This document shows, in pieces, positions 45,199 through 54,567 of a stretch of DNA of 64,000 nucleotides (positions are counted from its first letter, which is position 1; each line of letters begins with the position of its first letter). The notes below the pieces were generated by a model. That model worked only from the letters and a program-made list of their open reading frames with translations. It ran no database searches and was not told the origin of the DNA. Where the stretch lies: the NCBI RefSeq assembly GCF_003113895.1, contig NZ_BDUD01000001.1, positions 5,067,100 to 5,131,099 on the forward strand, read 5' to 3'. Source of the stretch: Nostoc commune NIES-4072. Its GTDB lineage: Bacteria; Cyanobacteriota; Cyanobacteriia; Cyanobacteriales; Nostocaceae. A program made the translations under genes and the position numbers.

Positions 45199-46137
45199 CT
45201 AACCTAGTACTTCTTTTGTAGTTTTAAAATGAAGTTTTGCAACCTTCTCCAAAATTTCCCTGCCATTTATTTCAATTAACTGTCTTGCTACAGTAACCAC
45301 TTCTTGAGAAGAGCCTTTTGGGAGCTTTTTATTGTATTGTATTCCCAGTTTGTCTAGTTTATTAACAAATCGCTCTCTCGCTAAGATTGAAGCTGCTGCA
45401 ACCGCTATGTAGCTCTCAGCTCGGTGAGCTTGAATAACATTCAATTTCTTACCTTTTTCTTGTAGTTTTTCAAGTAAGAGCTTTTCATCACCAAATTGAT
45501 CAATTATCGCTGTCTGACATTCTACTTTGGATAGAAGTTGTTCTATTGCTTTAGCATGTGTCCAAGCAAGTAAATCATTAAGTGATTTTTTTTCTTTTTC
45601 GAGTTTGGCATATATCTGGTTATATCTTTCAGGTGATATTTCTACAATGACAAACTTATCCTGGCAAATTCTTCGGATTTCTCTAGCTATTTCCAGAATT
45701 CTAGTATCATTTAGAGTTTTACTATCTCTCACACCAAGGGTTGTTAATTGATTCGCAACTTTTTCATCTACATATATACAAGCACTGACTAAAGGGCCGA
45801 AGTAATCACCCTTCCCAGATTCGTCACTTCCAATAACAGGTAATGCCAAATTAGCAGGAATAGTTGATATGACTTCTTTAGAACTAGAAGCACTTTGCTT
45901 TTCAAAAAAGCTCTTTATCAGGCGAGAATGTTCACTATCGTCTAGTTGAGATAAATCAGTTTTTACCTTGCCTTGTTTGTTTTGATAAATTCTGATAATA
46001 CCCGACCATGCTAGTTTATGAATCGTAAATTGTAAGCCATAATTGATTTCCTTGTACTCAGAGACTATAAACTCACTATTTGAAAGTAACTCACGGAGGT
46101 CTTCATACTTTTGAATAGCTTTTTCAATCTCACTCAC
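45199..46137 (-). CDS. rnhC: Ribonuclease HIII
   Basis: 312 residues. N-terminal TBP-like substrate-binding domain (about 1-85) and a type-2 RNase H domain with ALPVIGSDESGKGDYFGPLV (catalytic Asp-Glu), TLGVRDSKTLND, ECQTAIIDQFGDE (Asp) and HRAESYIAVAAASILARERF. The sequence GSDESGKGD and the N-terminal domain distinguish RNase HIII from HII. It degrades RNA in RNA-DNA hybrids. Its gene is the last of a three-gene minus-strand unit, 49 bp after rnlB. RNase HIII is mainly found in Firmicutes, so transfer together with the toxin genes is likely. Confidence 0.93.
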   Translation of the reverse strand: MSEIEKAIQKYEDLRELLSNSEFIVSEYKEINYGLQFTIHKLAWSGIIRIYQNKQGKVKTDLSQLDDSEHSRLIKSFFEKQSASSSKEVISTIPANLALPVIGSDESGKGDYFGPLVSACIYVDEKVANQLTTLGVRDSKTLNDTRILEIAREIRRICQDKFVIVEISPERYNQIYAKLEKEKKSLNDLLAWTHAKAIEQLLSKVECQTAIIDQFGDEKLLLEKLQEKGKKLNVIQAHRAESYIAVAAASILARERFVNKLDKLGIQYNKKLPKGSSQEVVTVARQLIEINGREILEKVAKLHFKTTKEVLG

Positions 46138-46186
46138 TAGTACCTCCAGGATTTTGTTGCGATCAACTAGACTTAATAAATGCTTC

Positions 46187-46555
46187 TCAACTGTGGATCA
46201 AATAGTACTTTTCCTCATCCAATAAGATGCTATTAGTCTCCAATAGGTAAGGATGAGATTTATAGAATTCATGGGTTTTTTCAATGAGAAAGTCATCCAG
46301 TTTAGAAAAGTCAATTACTTTCATTGAGCGCCTGTTAATTTGGGCTTCAAATACATCTGCCTCAACAAATCTATTCGAGCTATATCCATTAGACAGTAAT
46401 AAATCAAAGATAATTTTCCCACTAAAATTTATCTTGCTTAATTCTTGTTCAATACTTGGCAAGTAAGAAATAGGATTCTTATAGGTTGTACAAAAAATAA
46501 TGACAACCTGTTCACAAATCATTTCAATTTGATATAGATCCTGAGTCTGCATCAT
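46187..46555 (-). CDS. rnlB: RnlB-type antitoxin
   Basis: 122 residues (start ATG at 46553-46555, a second ATG follows at once). The core GKIIFDLLLSNGYSSNRFVE closely resembles the GEILFDLLCANG...NRFV segment of E. coli RnlB as I remember it, and the length is the same (about 123 residues). It overlaps the rnlA stop by one base (TAATG), typical of toxin-antitoxin operons, here in toxin-first order as in E. coli. Expected to bind and inhibit the HEPN RNase RnlA. Contains YKSHPYLLETNSILL near the C-terminus, again as in RnlB. Confidence 0.8.
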   Translation of the reverse strand: MMQTQDLYQIEMICEQVVIIFCTTYKNPISYLPSIEQELSKINFSGKIIFDLLLSNGYSSNRFVEADVFEAQINRRSMKVIDFSKLDDFLIEKTHEFYKSHPYLLETNSILLDEEKYYLIHS

Positions 46556-47652
46556 TAGTTAGCTATTTTGTACGCTGTATCTATTATTTTAACTACCTTT
46601 TCAATAATTTGATTAGCCTGTTCTTGTGTTGCAATAAATTTACTACTATCAGTAAAATCATTGGCATGAAAAAGTTCATGTCTTTGCTGTACAAAGTAGG
46701 TATAGCAAATTTCTAAAGCATTACATATCTTGCTGTTACCAATTTCTTGTTTAAAGTCATTTTTAACTAAATAATTTTTTCTCGAATCACCATAAAAGAT
46801 TCCGCCAAAAGAGTTATTATTATCTTCAATAGAGTACCCTTCATTGAAAAGTAACCTTCGCATCACTCCTTCAAGTGCCCGTAAAGCTGGAAAAACGTAG
46901 CAGCTATAATCCGGTAAAGGAATTGAAATATCTTTGAGAGTGTAGCTTGTCCTAAGCATTGTGAGTATTCCCTCACCTAAGCTAGAGTAAGCGTTTGGTA
47001 ATAAAGCTTTTAGCTCAGTCTCGATAGTATTTTCATCCACATCTATAGTGTTGGGGGTTTCTTCTCCCTTATAAACAATCTCCAGAAAACCATTCAAATC
47101 AGTAAATTGTGCAAGAAAATAGCTTACCTGATAATAACCATACAGTGGTTTACCTTGAATCAATAGAGTATTAGTGCTTTGATAGTGAGTTAACGTCAGT
47201 GAATCATTATATTTACTAGTCACTTTTATACTTTTCTTCGTTAAAGCTTCTGAAATCCGTGCAACTGAAATTTCTGTTACATCTGAATCTTCATTTTTAA
47301 GTTCTTCAAGAAATTCAATAAGCAAGTTAAAGGTATCTTGATTTATATTTTTCACGCTGACTGAAATAGCTTTTCTATGGTCGCCAACCAACTTCTCCTT
47401 AAGATAAAGAGCCAACTGTTCGCCTTTGTCAGGATATTTGCCAATTTTTGTATGAATAGTTGTAGTTCCGTTCTGACGTAACAACAACTCAACCATAACG
47501 TCGCAGCCATCCTGAATATACTTCACTCTATGGCGAGAGTTCTGCTCCTCCGAATATATACCTTCTTGGAAGTTGTTGATTCTCCAAAACTCTTCTACGC
47601 ACTCCTTAAGCCGAGTTCGGTCTAAGTTAAGTTCTTTGAAGTCAGATGGCAC
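46555..47652 (-). CDS. rnlA: RnlA-type HEPN ribonuclease toxin (RNase LS)
   Basis: 365 residues, matching E. coli RnlA (357) in length. The C-terminal HEPN-like domain has the R-x4-H active site in FVQQRHELFHAND (R324, H329 by my count) and a Glu in FPALRALEGVMRRL (E261), the same spacing as E258/R318/H323 described for E. coli RnlA. The middle resembles the RnlA repeat domain (LTLTHYQSTNTLLIQGKPLY). RnlA cleaves mRNA and blocks T4 growth when its antitoxin is lost. First gene of the rnlA-rnlB-rnhC unit; the module is more AT-rich than its neighbours. Confidence 0.85.
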   Translation of the reverse strand: MPSDFKELNLDRTRLKECVEEFWRINNFQEGIYSEEQNSRHRVKYIQDGCDVMVELLLRQNGTTTIHTKIGKYPDKGEQLALYLKEKLVGDHRKAISVSVKNINQDTFNLLIEFLEELKNEDSDVTEISVARISEALTKKSIKVTSKYNDSLTLTHYQSTNTLLIQGKPLYGYYQVSYFLAQFTDLNGFLEIVYKGEETPNTIDVDENTIETELKALLPNAYSSLGEGILTMLRTSYTLKDISIPLPDYSCYVFPALRALEGVMRRLLFNEGYSIEDNNNSFGGIFYGDSRKNYLVKNDFKQEIGNSKICNALEICYTYFVQQRHELFHANDFTDSSKFIATQEQANQIIEKVVKIIDTAYKIAN

Positions 47653-48094
47653 AGGCTACCTCCGAACTAAGGCTGTATTTAAGACTAGATATATTTGCTT
47701 TAACAGCATAAAATCCATATTTTAGCTATTTTAGTCATTTTTAATCAATCAAAAGGTATGATGAGGCTGATTCACCCGTTTATAGTTCAAAAGTACTGCT
47801 TTACGAGATTTACTTGCATACTAACACGTAACCTTGCTGTACTATAGAGCGCTAAAATAGGACATCGCCAAAGATTTGGAGAAAATTAATGCTGGGTTTC
47901 CTTAGCGTCAACTCAGCCGACAACATCAGCGATCGCTGAAGGAGAATTGACCTAAAGCATAGCTAGCGATCGCTCCCACTGTTAACGACACAGTTGAGCG
48001 ATCATAGATAAACTCTGACTCTCACAAAGAACCTTTATACGGTAAGTTCCACTGATTAAGCCATCTGTAGAATAAATCAATAGAAGCAGTGCAA
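47653..48094. other. Intergenic region upstream of rnlA, no gene seen
   Basis: About 440 bp. It contains several GCGATCGC or near-HIP1 octamers around 47930-48005, but no ORF. The promoter of the rnlAB-rnhC unit must lie at its left end. Confidence 0.45.
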
Positions 48095-49687
48095 CTAAAA
48101 ATCGAAGGTTGTGCGAATCACACCCACATACTGCGTATCATTCCTGCTGTCGTTTTCCGGGTTGAGAATCATCCAAAAACCAGGAGTAATTGAGATATTA
48201 TCGTTTAAGCGGTAGCGATAGAATGCTTCGATATGGTATGCAGTGTCTTGGTCTTGACGGACATCACTGTTAGAGACACGCGGCGGTATACCAAAGAGAA
48301 TTCCCGGCAAGTTACCCTCACCCCCCACATCAGGAAACGACATACCGATCGCCCCAAACCAGACGTTGGCATTGTCACCATTGTTCACAAATAGAGAATC
48401 TGTTCCACCTCTGCCATTGGAAACATCACTCAAACCAGAACTCTTGGCATTTGCCCAAATATATCCACCCCAAGCGTGGATTTGGAAATTCGGGGAGAAG
48501 CGATAGAATCCCTGTGCGCCGACAATATCGTTGGAAGTAGCAATGTTGTTGCCAAAGGGAGCGTTTGACAGGGCGCTACCCGTCCCAGCTGCGACATCGA
48601 CTGCTCCACCAGGGCTATAGCCATGAGAGTAGGCAACACCGATCGCTCCTTGCTCACCATAATAGGCTAAGTGAGCCAAGGCATTGTAGCCGCCATCAAA
48701 CAAGCCGTTGCTAGCTGATGGCACATTGGGACTGCTGGCTAAATAACCCAATGTGAGAACCAAGTCTTTGGTAAAATTCAAGTTAGCGGCTGCACCGCCG
48801 CCACCTCGCCGGAATAAGGGACTATATGACCCAAAAAGTGAGGGAACGCCATTGCCGTCATCAGCGATTGTGGGGGGAGTGACGGTGGTTGAAATATCGG
48901 TGTAACCAATACCTGTGGGCCCAACAACGAAATTAAGGGAATCACTGACTGGGAAGTAGTAACGGATGTGGGGAATAAGAAGTGTATCGTTGCTGTCATA
49001 ATCGAAGTTCAGGCGGGTCATTCCTGTACCTGTGGCGGCGGCAATTTGGCTTGTACCATTAGAATTGGCAAAGTTGCCAAACTCCAGGCGGACTCGCAAC
49101 AAATCTTTCCCGGTAAAGCTACTCTCTAAGTTGAGACGACCCCGGTTTGCAAAGTAAGGACGGGAATTATCGCGATCGCCACCCACTCTATTACCAAAGG
49201 TATCACTAACGGCGGTAATAATTTGAGCATTCAGCCTAGTAGTAGTAGAAAACTGCTGTGCCTCCAGTGTTGCTGTATGTGCCTCTAGTGTATCCACCCG
49301 CCCGCGCAGAGTTGCCAATTCTGTGGCAAACTCTGTTTGCAACTTTTGGAGTACTACCAAGTCTTGCTTATTAACTAAATCACTAGTAGATGTGGCAATT
49401 AACTCATTAATACGATCCAAACAAGCATTTAAACCTGCGGCAAATTCATAACGGCTTAAAGCACGGTTGCCGCGATAGGTGGAATTAGGATAACCTGCAA
49501 TACAACCGTAGCGTTCCACCAGCGATTGCAATGCACCAAATGCCCAATCGGTTGGTTGTACATCAGAAAACTGGGAAACAGAATTAACTTGTCCCTGCAA
49601 ATTTCTATCATCTTCTGGAGATGCTGCCCAAACTGCTGGAATTGCCAAAAATAAGATAAAAAAGCTATGAAAAATAATTTTTAGCAT
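48095..49687 (-). CDS. oprB: OprB-type porin with SLH domain
   Basis: 530 residues from ATG 49685-49687 (MLKIIFHSFFILFLAIPAVWA, a signal peptide). An in-frame start at 49738 would put 17 residues before the signal and is less likely. Order: SLH domain (VQPTDWAFGALQSLVERYGC, IAGYPNSTYRGNRALSRYEF), coiled coil (LQTEFATELATLRGRVDTLE) and a C-terminal OprB-like beta-barrel ending in Phe (YVGVIRTTFDF). Cyanobacterial outer-membrane porins of this build pass sugars or ions. It is downstream of the GlcP-like gene in a sugar-uptake cluster, as in Nostoc punctiforme. The leader carries the 25-bp palindrome array. Confidence 0.88.
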   Translation of the reverse strand: MLKIIFHSFFILFLAIPAVWAASPEDDRNLQGQVNSVSQFSDVQPTDWAFGALQSLVERYGCIAGYPNSTYRGNRALSRYEFAAGLNACLDRINELIATSTSDLVNKQDLVVLQKLQTEFATELATLRGRVDTLEAHTATLEAQQFSTTTRLNAQIITAVSDTFGNRVGGDRDNSRPYFANRGRLNLESSFTGKDLLRVRLEFGNFANSNGTSQIAAATGTGMTRLNFDYDSNDTLLIPHIRYYFPVSDSLNFVVGPTGIGYTDISTTVTPPTIADDGNGVPSLFGSYSPLFRRGGGGAAANLNFTKDLVLTLGYLASSPNVPSASNGLFDGGYNALAHLAYYGEQGAIGVAYSHGYSPGGAVDVAAGTGSALSNAPFGNNIATSNDIVGAQGFYRFSPNFQIHAWGGYIWANAKSSGLSDVSNGRGGTDSLFVNNGDNANVWFGAIGMSFPDVGGEGNLPGILFGIPPRVSNSDVRQDQDTAYHIEAFYRYRLNDNISITPGFWMILNPENDSRNDTQYVGVIRTTFDF

Positions 49688-49755
49688 TGGCTTATTACTT
49701 GATAATGGTTTAATTATGAATTTGTAAATAAGCAACACATCCTTAGCTAAAGACG

Positions 49756-50005
49756 CGATGAATCGCGTCTCTACAAATAGCGATGAATCGCGTCTCTACA
49801 AATAGCGATGAATCGCGTCTCTACAAATAGCGATGAATCGCGTCTCTACAAATAGCGATGAATCGCGTCTCTACAAATAGCGATGAATCGCGTCTCTACA
49901 AATAGCGATGAATCGCGTCTCTACAAATAGCGATGAATCGCGTCTCTACAAATAGCGATGAATCGCGTCTCTACAAATAGCGATGAATCGCGTCTCTATA
50001 AATAG
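49756..50005. repeat. Ten-copy 25-bp tandem array of a palindromic unit
   Basis: Ten head-to-tail copies of CGATGAATCGCGTCTCTACA plus AATAG, starting at 49756 and every 25 bases to 49981; the only change is C to T near the end of copy ten. Each unit contains the self-complementary core GCGATGAATCGC; the first is extended to GACGCGATGAATCGCGTC. It lies between the stop of the MFS transporter gene and the start of the porin gene, so it would be transcribed in the porin leader. Confidence 0.97.
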
Positions 50006-50126
50006 TCTATTTGTCGCATTCTTTTTTCTAATTCGTGAAAATCTCTCTTTCTTCTCTGTGATATCTCTGCGCCTCTGCGGTTTGTTGACGCGTAGCTACT
50101 TGCCGCAAAGGATACAGAGATACGAA

Positions 50127-51524
50127 TTACATATCTTCTAACTCAATTCCTTTGGTTTCTTTAATAAAAAAGAGAATGAAAAAGAATGAGGTAGCTGCCG
50201 CAATTGTATAGAGTCCATAGGCAGAACCTAGACCAAAATTTTTCAGTATGGGAGGAAATGTTGTGGAAACGAGGAAATTCGCAACCCATTGCATTGCAGC
50301 AGCAACTGAAAGTGCAGCCGCTCGAATTTTGTTATTAAACATTTCTCCTAACAGTACCCAAACCACTGGCCCCCAGGAGAAACCAAAGCAAAATACATAG
50401 AGGTTGGCTGCAATGAGAGCTATAGTACCTGCGCTTCCGGTGAGATTGGGGTTACCAGCAGCATCTAGGGGAGCGTTGCCAAAAATATAAGCCATCGTCC
50501 CCAAGGTCAAGGTCATGCCAATCGACCCTAGTATGAGCAAAGGCTTGCGACCAAATTTATCTACAAAGGCGATCGCAATTAATGTTGTAATAATATTGAC
50601 GGCTCCTGTAATCACCGTAATTGTTAAGGAACTTTGTTCTGAAAACCCAACTGCCTGCCACAAAACGCTGCTGTAGTAGAAAATTACATTAATCCCAACG
50701 AATTGCTGTAATACAGATAAGCCTATTCCTATCCAAACAATCCGCAGGAGTCCACCATTTCTGCTTAAGAGGTCAGAAAACCTGGGTTCGCGTTCTCGAA
50801 GCACTGTCTGCCGAATTTCTTCGATTTTTGTCAGCACGTCACCGCCCAAAATCTTGGTTAGAACATTAGCAGCTTCTGGTTCCCGTCCTTGAGCAACCAA
50901 GTACCGGGGAGATTCGGGAATCATTAAGGCTGACATTCCATAAAGTAAGGCTGGAGGAATTTCCGTCCAAAACATCCAGCGCCAAGCGGCTATGCCAAAC
51001 AAAAACGGTGACTCGGCTGAACCTGCTGATACAGCAATAAAGTAGTCGCATAAGAGTGCAATAAAAATCCCAACTACGATCGCTAATTGTTGCAGAGATC
51101 CTAATCTTCCTCGCAAATGGCTAGGAGAACACTCGGCGATATAAGCTGGTGCGATTACACTAGCAGCGCCAACTGCAATCCCACCTAATAGTCGCCAAAA
51201 GATAAAATCCCAAATTCCTAAAGCAATCCCGGAGCCAATGGCACTGATGGTAAACAACACCGAAGCTGCTACCATTGCCTTGACTCGACCATAACGGTCT
51301 GCGATTTTCCCTGCATAGAATGCTCCTACCGCAGACCCTAACAATGCTAGAGACACGGCAAGACCAGTTAACACACTGTTGGCGTTAAAGGCTTTGGCAA
51401 TAGCACCAACTGCGCCGTTGATTATAGCAGTATCAAAACCGAACAGAAAGCCGCCGAGGGCAGCAGCACCAGCAATCAAAATGACATAAAATGTGCTGGA
51501 TTTACGACGAGTAGTGGTGGTCAT
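50127..51524 (-). CDS. glcP: MFS sugar transporter (GlcP-like)
   Basis: 465 residues, twelve hydrophobic helices. Sugar-porter signatures: GGFLFGFDTAIINGAVGAI, DRYGRVKAM (loop 2-3), PESPRYLVAQGREPEA (after helix 6), QQFVGINVIFYYSSVLWQA (helix 7), DKFGRKPLL (loop 8-9) and the C-terminal FFIKETKG (PETKG-type). Matches proton-coupled hexose transporters such as the GlcP of cyanobacteria. It stands between the ABC permease and the porin in the sugar cluster. Its leader is almost entirely heptamer repeat (51534-51596), with no clear ribosome site. Confidence 0.92.
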   Translation of the reverse strand: MTTTTRRKSSTFYVILIAGAAALGGFLFGFDTAIINGAVGAIAKAFNANSVLTGLAVSLALLGSAVGAFYAGKIADRYGRVKAMVAASVLFTISAIGSGIALGIWDFIFWRLLGGIAVGAASVIAPAYIAECSPSHLRGRLGSLQQLAIVVGIFIALLCDYFIAVSAGSAESPFLFGIAAWRWMFWTEIPPALLYGMSALMIPESPRYLVAQGREPEAANVLTKILGGDVLTKIEEIRQTVLREREPRFSDLLSRNGGLLRIVWIGIGLSVLQQFVGINVIFYYSSVLWQAVGFSEQSSLTITVITGAVNIITTLIAIAFVDKFGRKPLLILGSIGMTLTLGTMAYIFGNAPLDAAGNPNLTGSAGTIALIAANLYVFCFGFSWGPVVWVLLGEMFNNKIRAAALSVAAAMQWVANFLVSTTFPPILKNFGLGSAYGLYTIAAATSFFFILFFIKETKGIELEDM

Positions 51525-51533
51525 AGTTTATAT

Positions 51534-51596
51534 ATTGGGCATTGGGCATTGGGCATTGGGCATTGGGCATTGGGCATTGGGCATCGGGCATTGGGC
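51534..51596. repeat. Heptamer tandem repeat (ATTGGGC)9 in the glcP leader
   Basis: Nine units of ATTGGGC (eighth unit ATCGGGC) ending 9 bp before the glcP start codon. It is the reverse-complement form of the TGCCCAA repeat at 7951. Confidence 0.95.
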
Positions 51597-51647
51597 ATGG
51601 GTGCAGAAAAAAGGAATTTTCCCCCTGCTCCCTGCTCCCCTACCTCT

Positions 51648-52646
51648 TTACCGTCTGGAACGTCTGCGGAGTCGGTCTATTACAACTGCCAAAATAATTA
51701 CTAGTCCTTTGACGACTAGTTGCCAGAAGTAAGATAGGTTCAACAAAGTTAAACCGTTGTTGAGAATAGCAATGATTAATGCACCTAGAAGTGTGCCGCC
51801 AATAGTACCAATACCGCCTGTGAAGCTGGTTCCACCTAGAATAACAGCTGCGATCGCATCTAATTCGTAACCTTGACCTAAGATGCCACTAGCACTATAA
51901 AGACGGCTGGCACTCATGATTCCTGCTAAACCTGCCAGTAATCCACTAATACCATAGACAAATAGCAAGACACGATTAACTTTAATCCCAGTTAATCTGG
52001 CTGCCCGTTCGTTACCACCAACGGCATATATCTGCACTCCTAAAACAGTTTGCCGCAAGACAAACCAGCTAACTATCACAGTCAGCAGCGCAATTATCAC
52101 TAGCCAAGGAATCGGCCCGATATATGTATTACCCACCCAAGCAAAATTTATGTCACGGTTAATCAGCGTTGTCCCCTTGGCAACTAAAAAGGCAAGACCC
52201 CGCAAGGCTGTAAGTGAACCCAGTGTGACAATAAAAGGTGGTACATCCAAAAAGGTGATGATAGCGCCGTTGACTAAGCCTAAAAGCAATCCTGCGAGCA
52301 ACGCAGCAGGCACGGCCGCCCAACTCAAAGCTGGCAATAGTGATATCAGTAAGGCAACTACGGCAGAAACACCTAACATTGAACCAACAGAAAGGTCAAT
52401 ACCTCCGGTGAGAATTACAAAGGTCATTCCTGTCGCCAGCACAATATTGATTGATGACTGGCGCAAAATATTAACGATGTTACCGGCTGTGAGGAAGTTG
52501 GGAGAAAGGAATGCAAATAAGATGCAGATAATTATTAGGATTGGCAGAATCCCGGCAACTTCCAATAAACTGCTAATTGATTTCCGGTTGCGGGATGCGG
52601 GATTGTTGGCTAATTTATTGGCAGGCGGTCTGACTGTCTGACTCAT
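51648..52646 (-). CDS. frtC: Sugar ABC transporter permease (RbsC/FrtC-like)
   Basis: 332 residues with eight to ten membrane helices. Carries the RbsC-family hallmarks [59 protein letters not shown] (EAA-like cytoplasmic loop) and [20 protein letters not shown]. It forms the membrane channel for a pentose/hexose ABC importer. The start overlaps the ATPase stop by four bases (ATGA), so it is translationally coupled. Named by analogy to the fructose transporter of Anabaena/Nostoc; substrate not provable from sequence. Confidence 0.88.
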   Translation of the reverse strand: MSQTVRPPANKLANNPASRNRKSISSLLEVAGILPILIIICILFAFLSPNFLTAGNIVNILRQSSINIVLATGMTFVILTGGIDLSVGSMLGVSAVVALLISLLPALSWAAVPAALLAGLLLGLVNGAIITFLDVPPFIVTLGSLTALRGLAFLVAKGTTLINRDINFAWVGNTYIGPIPWLVIIALLTVIVSWFVLRQTVLGVQIYAVGGNERAARLTGIKVNRVLLFVYGISGLLAGLAGIMSASRLYSASGILGQGYELDAIAAVILGGTSFTGGIGTIGGTLLGALIIAILNNGLTLLNLSYFWQLVVKGLVIILAVVIDRLRRRSRR

Positions 52647-54297
52647 GATTCTAATACCTCCGATGCTCCAGTTGCGTAGTGCATAATCTTTTCTTGGGTA
52701 ATTTCTTTACCAAGACTGCCGTCCAGTTCGCCTACCAGTTGGCCTTCTCGCATGACTAAGACGCGATCGCTCATGCCAACAATTTCTGCTAGTTCGCTGG
52801 AAACCATTAAAATAGCTACACCTTGTGCTGCCAATTCGCTCATAATTCGGTAAATTTCGCTTTTAGCACCGATATCTACGCCGCGTGTCGGCTCATCTAA
52901 CATCAAAACTCTCGGTTTAATCGCTAACCAACGCGCTAGCAGTAGCTTCTGCTGATTCCCACCAGAAAGATCCAGCGCTCTAATTTCCAAATTGGCTAGG
53001 CGGATATTAAAGTTCTCTACAGCTTCTGTTGACAGGCGATTAACTGAACCCCAGTTAACAACTCCAACTTTTGCATCCTGTTTGAGTGTATTGATGGCAA
53101 TATTCTTGCGGGCGCTCATTTCCAGAAATAAACCTTGATCTTTGCGGTCTTCTGGAACGTAACCAATTCCCGCCGCAATGGCATCACTGGGAGTATTAAT
53201 TTCCAGTTTTTTGCCATTCAAGAATACTTCACCACTGGCTTTGCGGTCTGCACCAAAAATCAGCCGGCATAGTTCCGTGCGTCCTGCACCAACCAGCCCG
53301 GCTAAACCAACTATTTCTCCAGCATGAACTTTAAAACTAGTCGGCTCAACCTTCTTACGCGCATCGCTCATATTTCTGACTTCCAGCACGACTGGGCCCG
53401 GATGCATTTGTCGTTGATGTTCGTAAAAGTCTTGCATGGAGCGACCAACCATCATTTGCACCAAGCGTTGGGGAGAAATTTCACTGCGTGTCAGACTGCC
53501 AATATATTGACCATCTCGCAGTACGCTAATCCGGTCAGCTAGGGCATAAATTTCTTCCATCCGATGGCTGATGTAGATAATGGCAATGCCATCACGTCGT
53601 AGTTTGCGAATTACTTCAAACAAATGCTCACTCTCACGGTCAGACAGTGCTGCTGTTGGCTCATCCATCACCAAAACGCGGCTTTTGTCCTTCAACGCCC
53701 TGGCAATTTTAGGACTTACGCACACTCTACGAATTCTCGGCGCTCTTGGCGTCTTGGCGGTTCGAGAAATTAAGCTTTTTAGCAATTTTTGCGTAAGTCC
53801 TAAATTTCTACTTGCTGCTGTTCTGCGATCGCTAAAGTACCAACTACAGTCTGCGCTGTAAAATTGGCTCCAAGGCTTTCTAGTACTTGCTCTGCTTCCA
53901 GTTGCATAGCTTGGCGGTCTAAAAGCTGACCTCGTCGCAACTCGCTACCCATAAACATATTTTCGGTAACGGTTAAATTCGGTGCAACATTCAGTTCTTG
54001 ATAAATAAGATTAATACCCGCCTTACGTGCCGTCGCCGGATCGGTAATTTTCAGGGGTTGACCATTGATGCGAATTTCTCCAACATCTGCAATGTAAGCC
54101 CCAGCCAGGATTTTCATCAATGTGCTTTTGCCTGCTCCGTTTTCACCCATGAGAGCGTGAACTTCTCCGGGATAAATCGTCAGATTGACATTTTGGAGTG
54201 CAGATACACTATGAAATCGTTTTGTAATTCCCTGCATTTCTAACACCGGAGTGGTGGTTGGTGTATCAGGAAATGAGTTTTCAATAGTTGTTGTCAT
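52643..54297 (-). pseudogene. frtB: Sugar ABC transporter ATPase (RbsA/FrtB-like), split by a MITE
   Basis: The N-terminal half ([20 protein letters not shown], Walker [20 protein letters not shown]) is in frame up to [11 protein letters not shown] and then stops at 53800, the TAG supplied by the first bases of an inserted element. The rest continues [20 protein letters not shown] (Walker B) through the second ABC domain ([42 protein letters not shown]) to 52643. Apart from the insert the gene would give a normal double-ABC protein of about 515 residues. The break falls between signature motif and Walker B of domain 1. It separates an intact binding protein (upstream) and permease (downstream). 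Confidence 0.92.
53710..53802. mobile_element. 93-bp MITE with 13-bp terminal inverted repeats
   Basis: TAGGACTTACGCA (53710-53722) and TGCGTAAGTCCTA (53790-53802) are perfect inverted ends of a 93-bp element with no coding capacity. AATTT is duplicated on both sides (53705-53709 and 53803-53807). Removing the element and one AATTT restores the ATPase codons for QQQVEIARALKD exactly. Confidence 0.95.
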
Positions 54298-54567
54298 GAG
54301 CGGAACTTTTAAAAAGAATTGAAAATTTCCAATTGTGAGTTATAAACCAATAACTCACATTTAATGTGAAATTAAAATCATCACAAAATCATCTTTTAAA
54401 AACCAATCATTATCTTGGAAACTTCTAAAGGCCGTCTTCCAAATTTAGAGCTTTTCGCAGATGCAAATATATACATCATGGGTATGTGCAAAAAGTCTGT
54501 CAATGTATCAAAAGACTCAATTGAGATTAGAAATAATTGTTACTTAAAAGTTCACAATTTGTATTAT

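Noticed and set aside
49756..50005. Regular repeats that could be a CRISPR array
   Set aside because: Units are strictly head-to-tail with no unique spacers (25-bp period throughout), and no cas genes are near.
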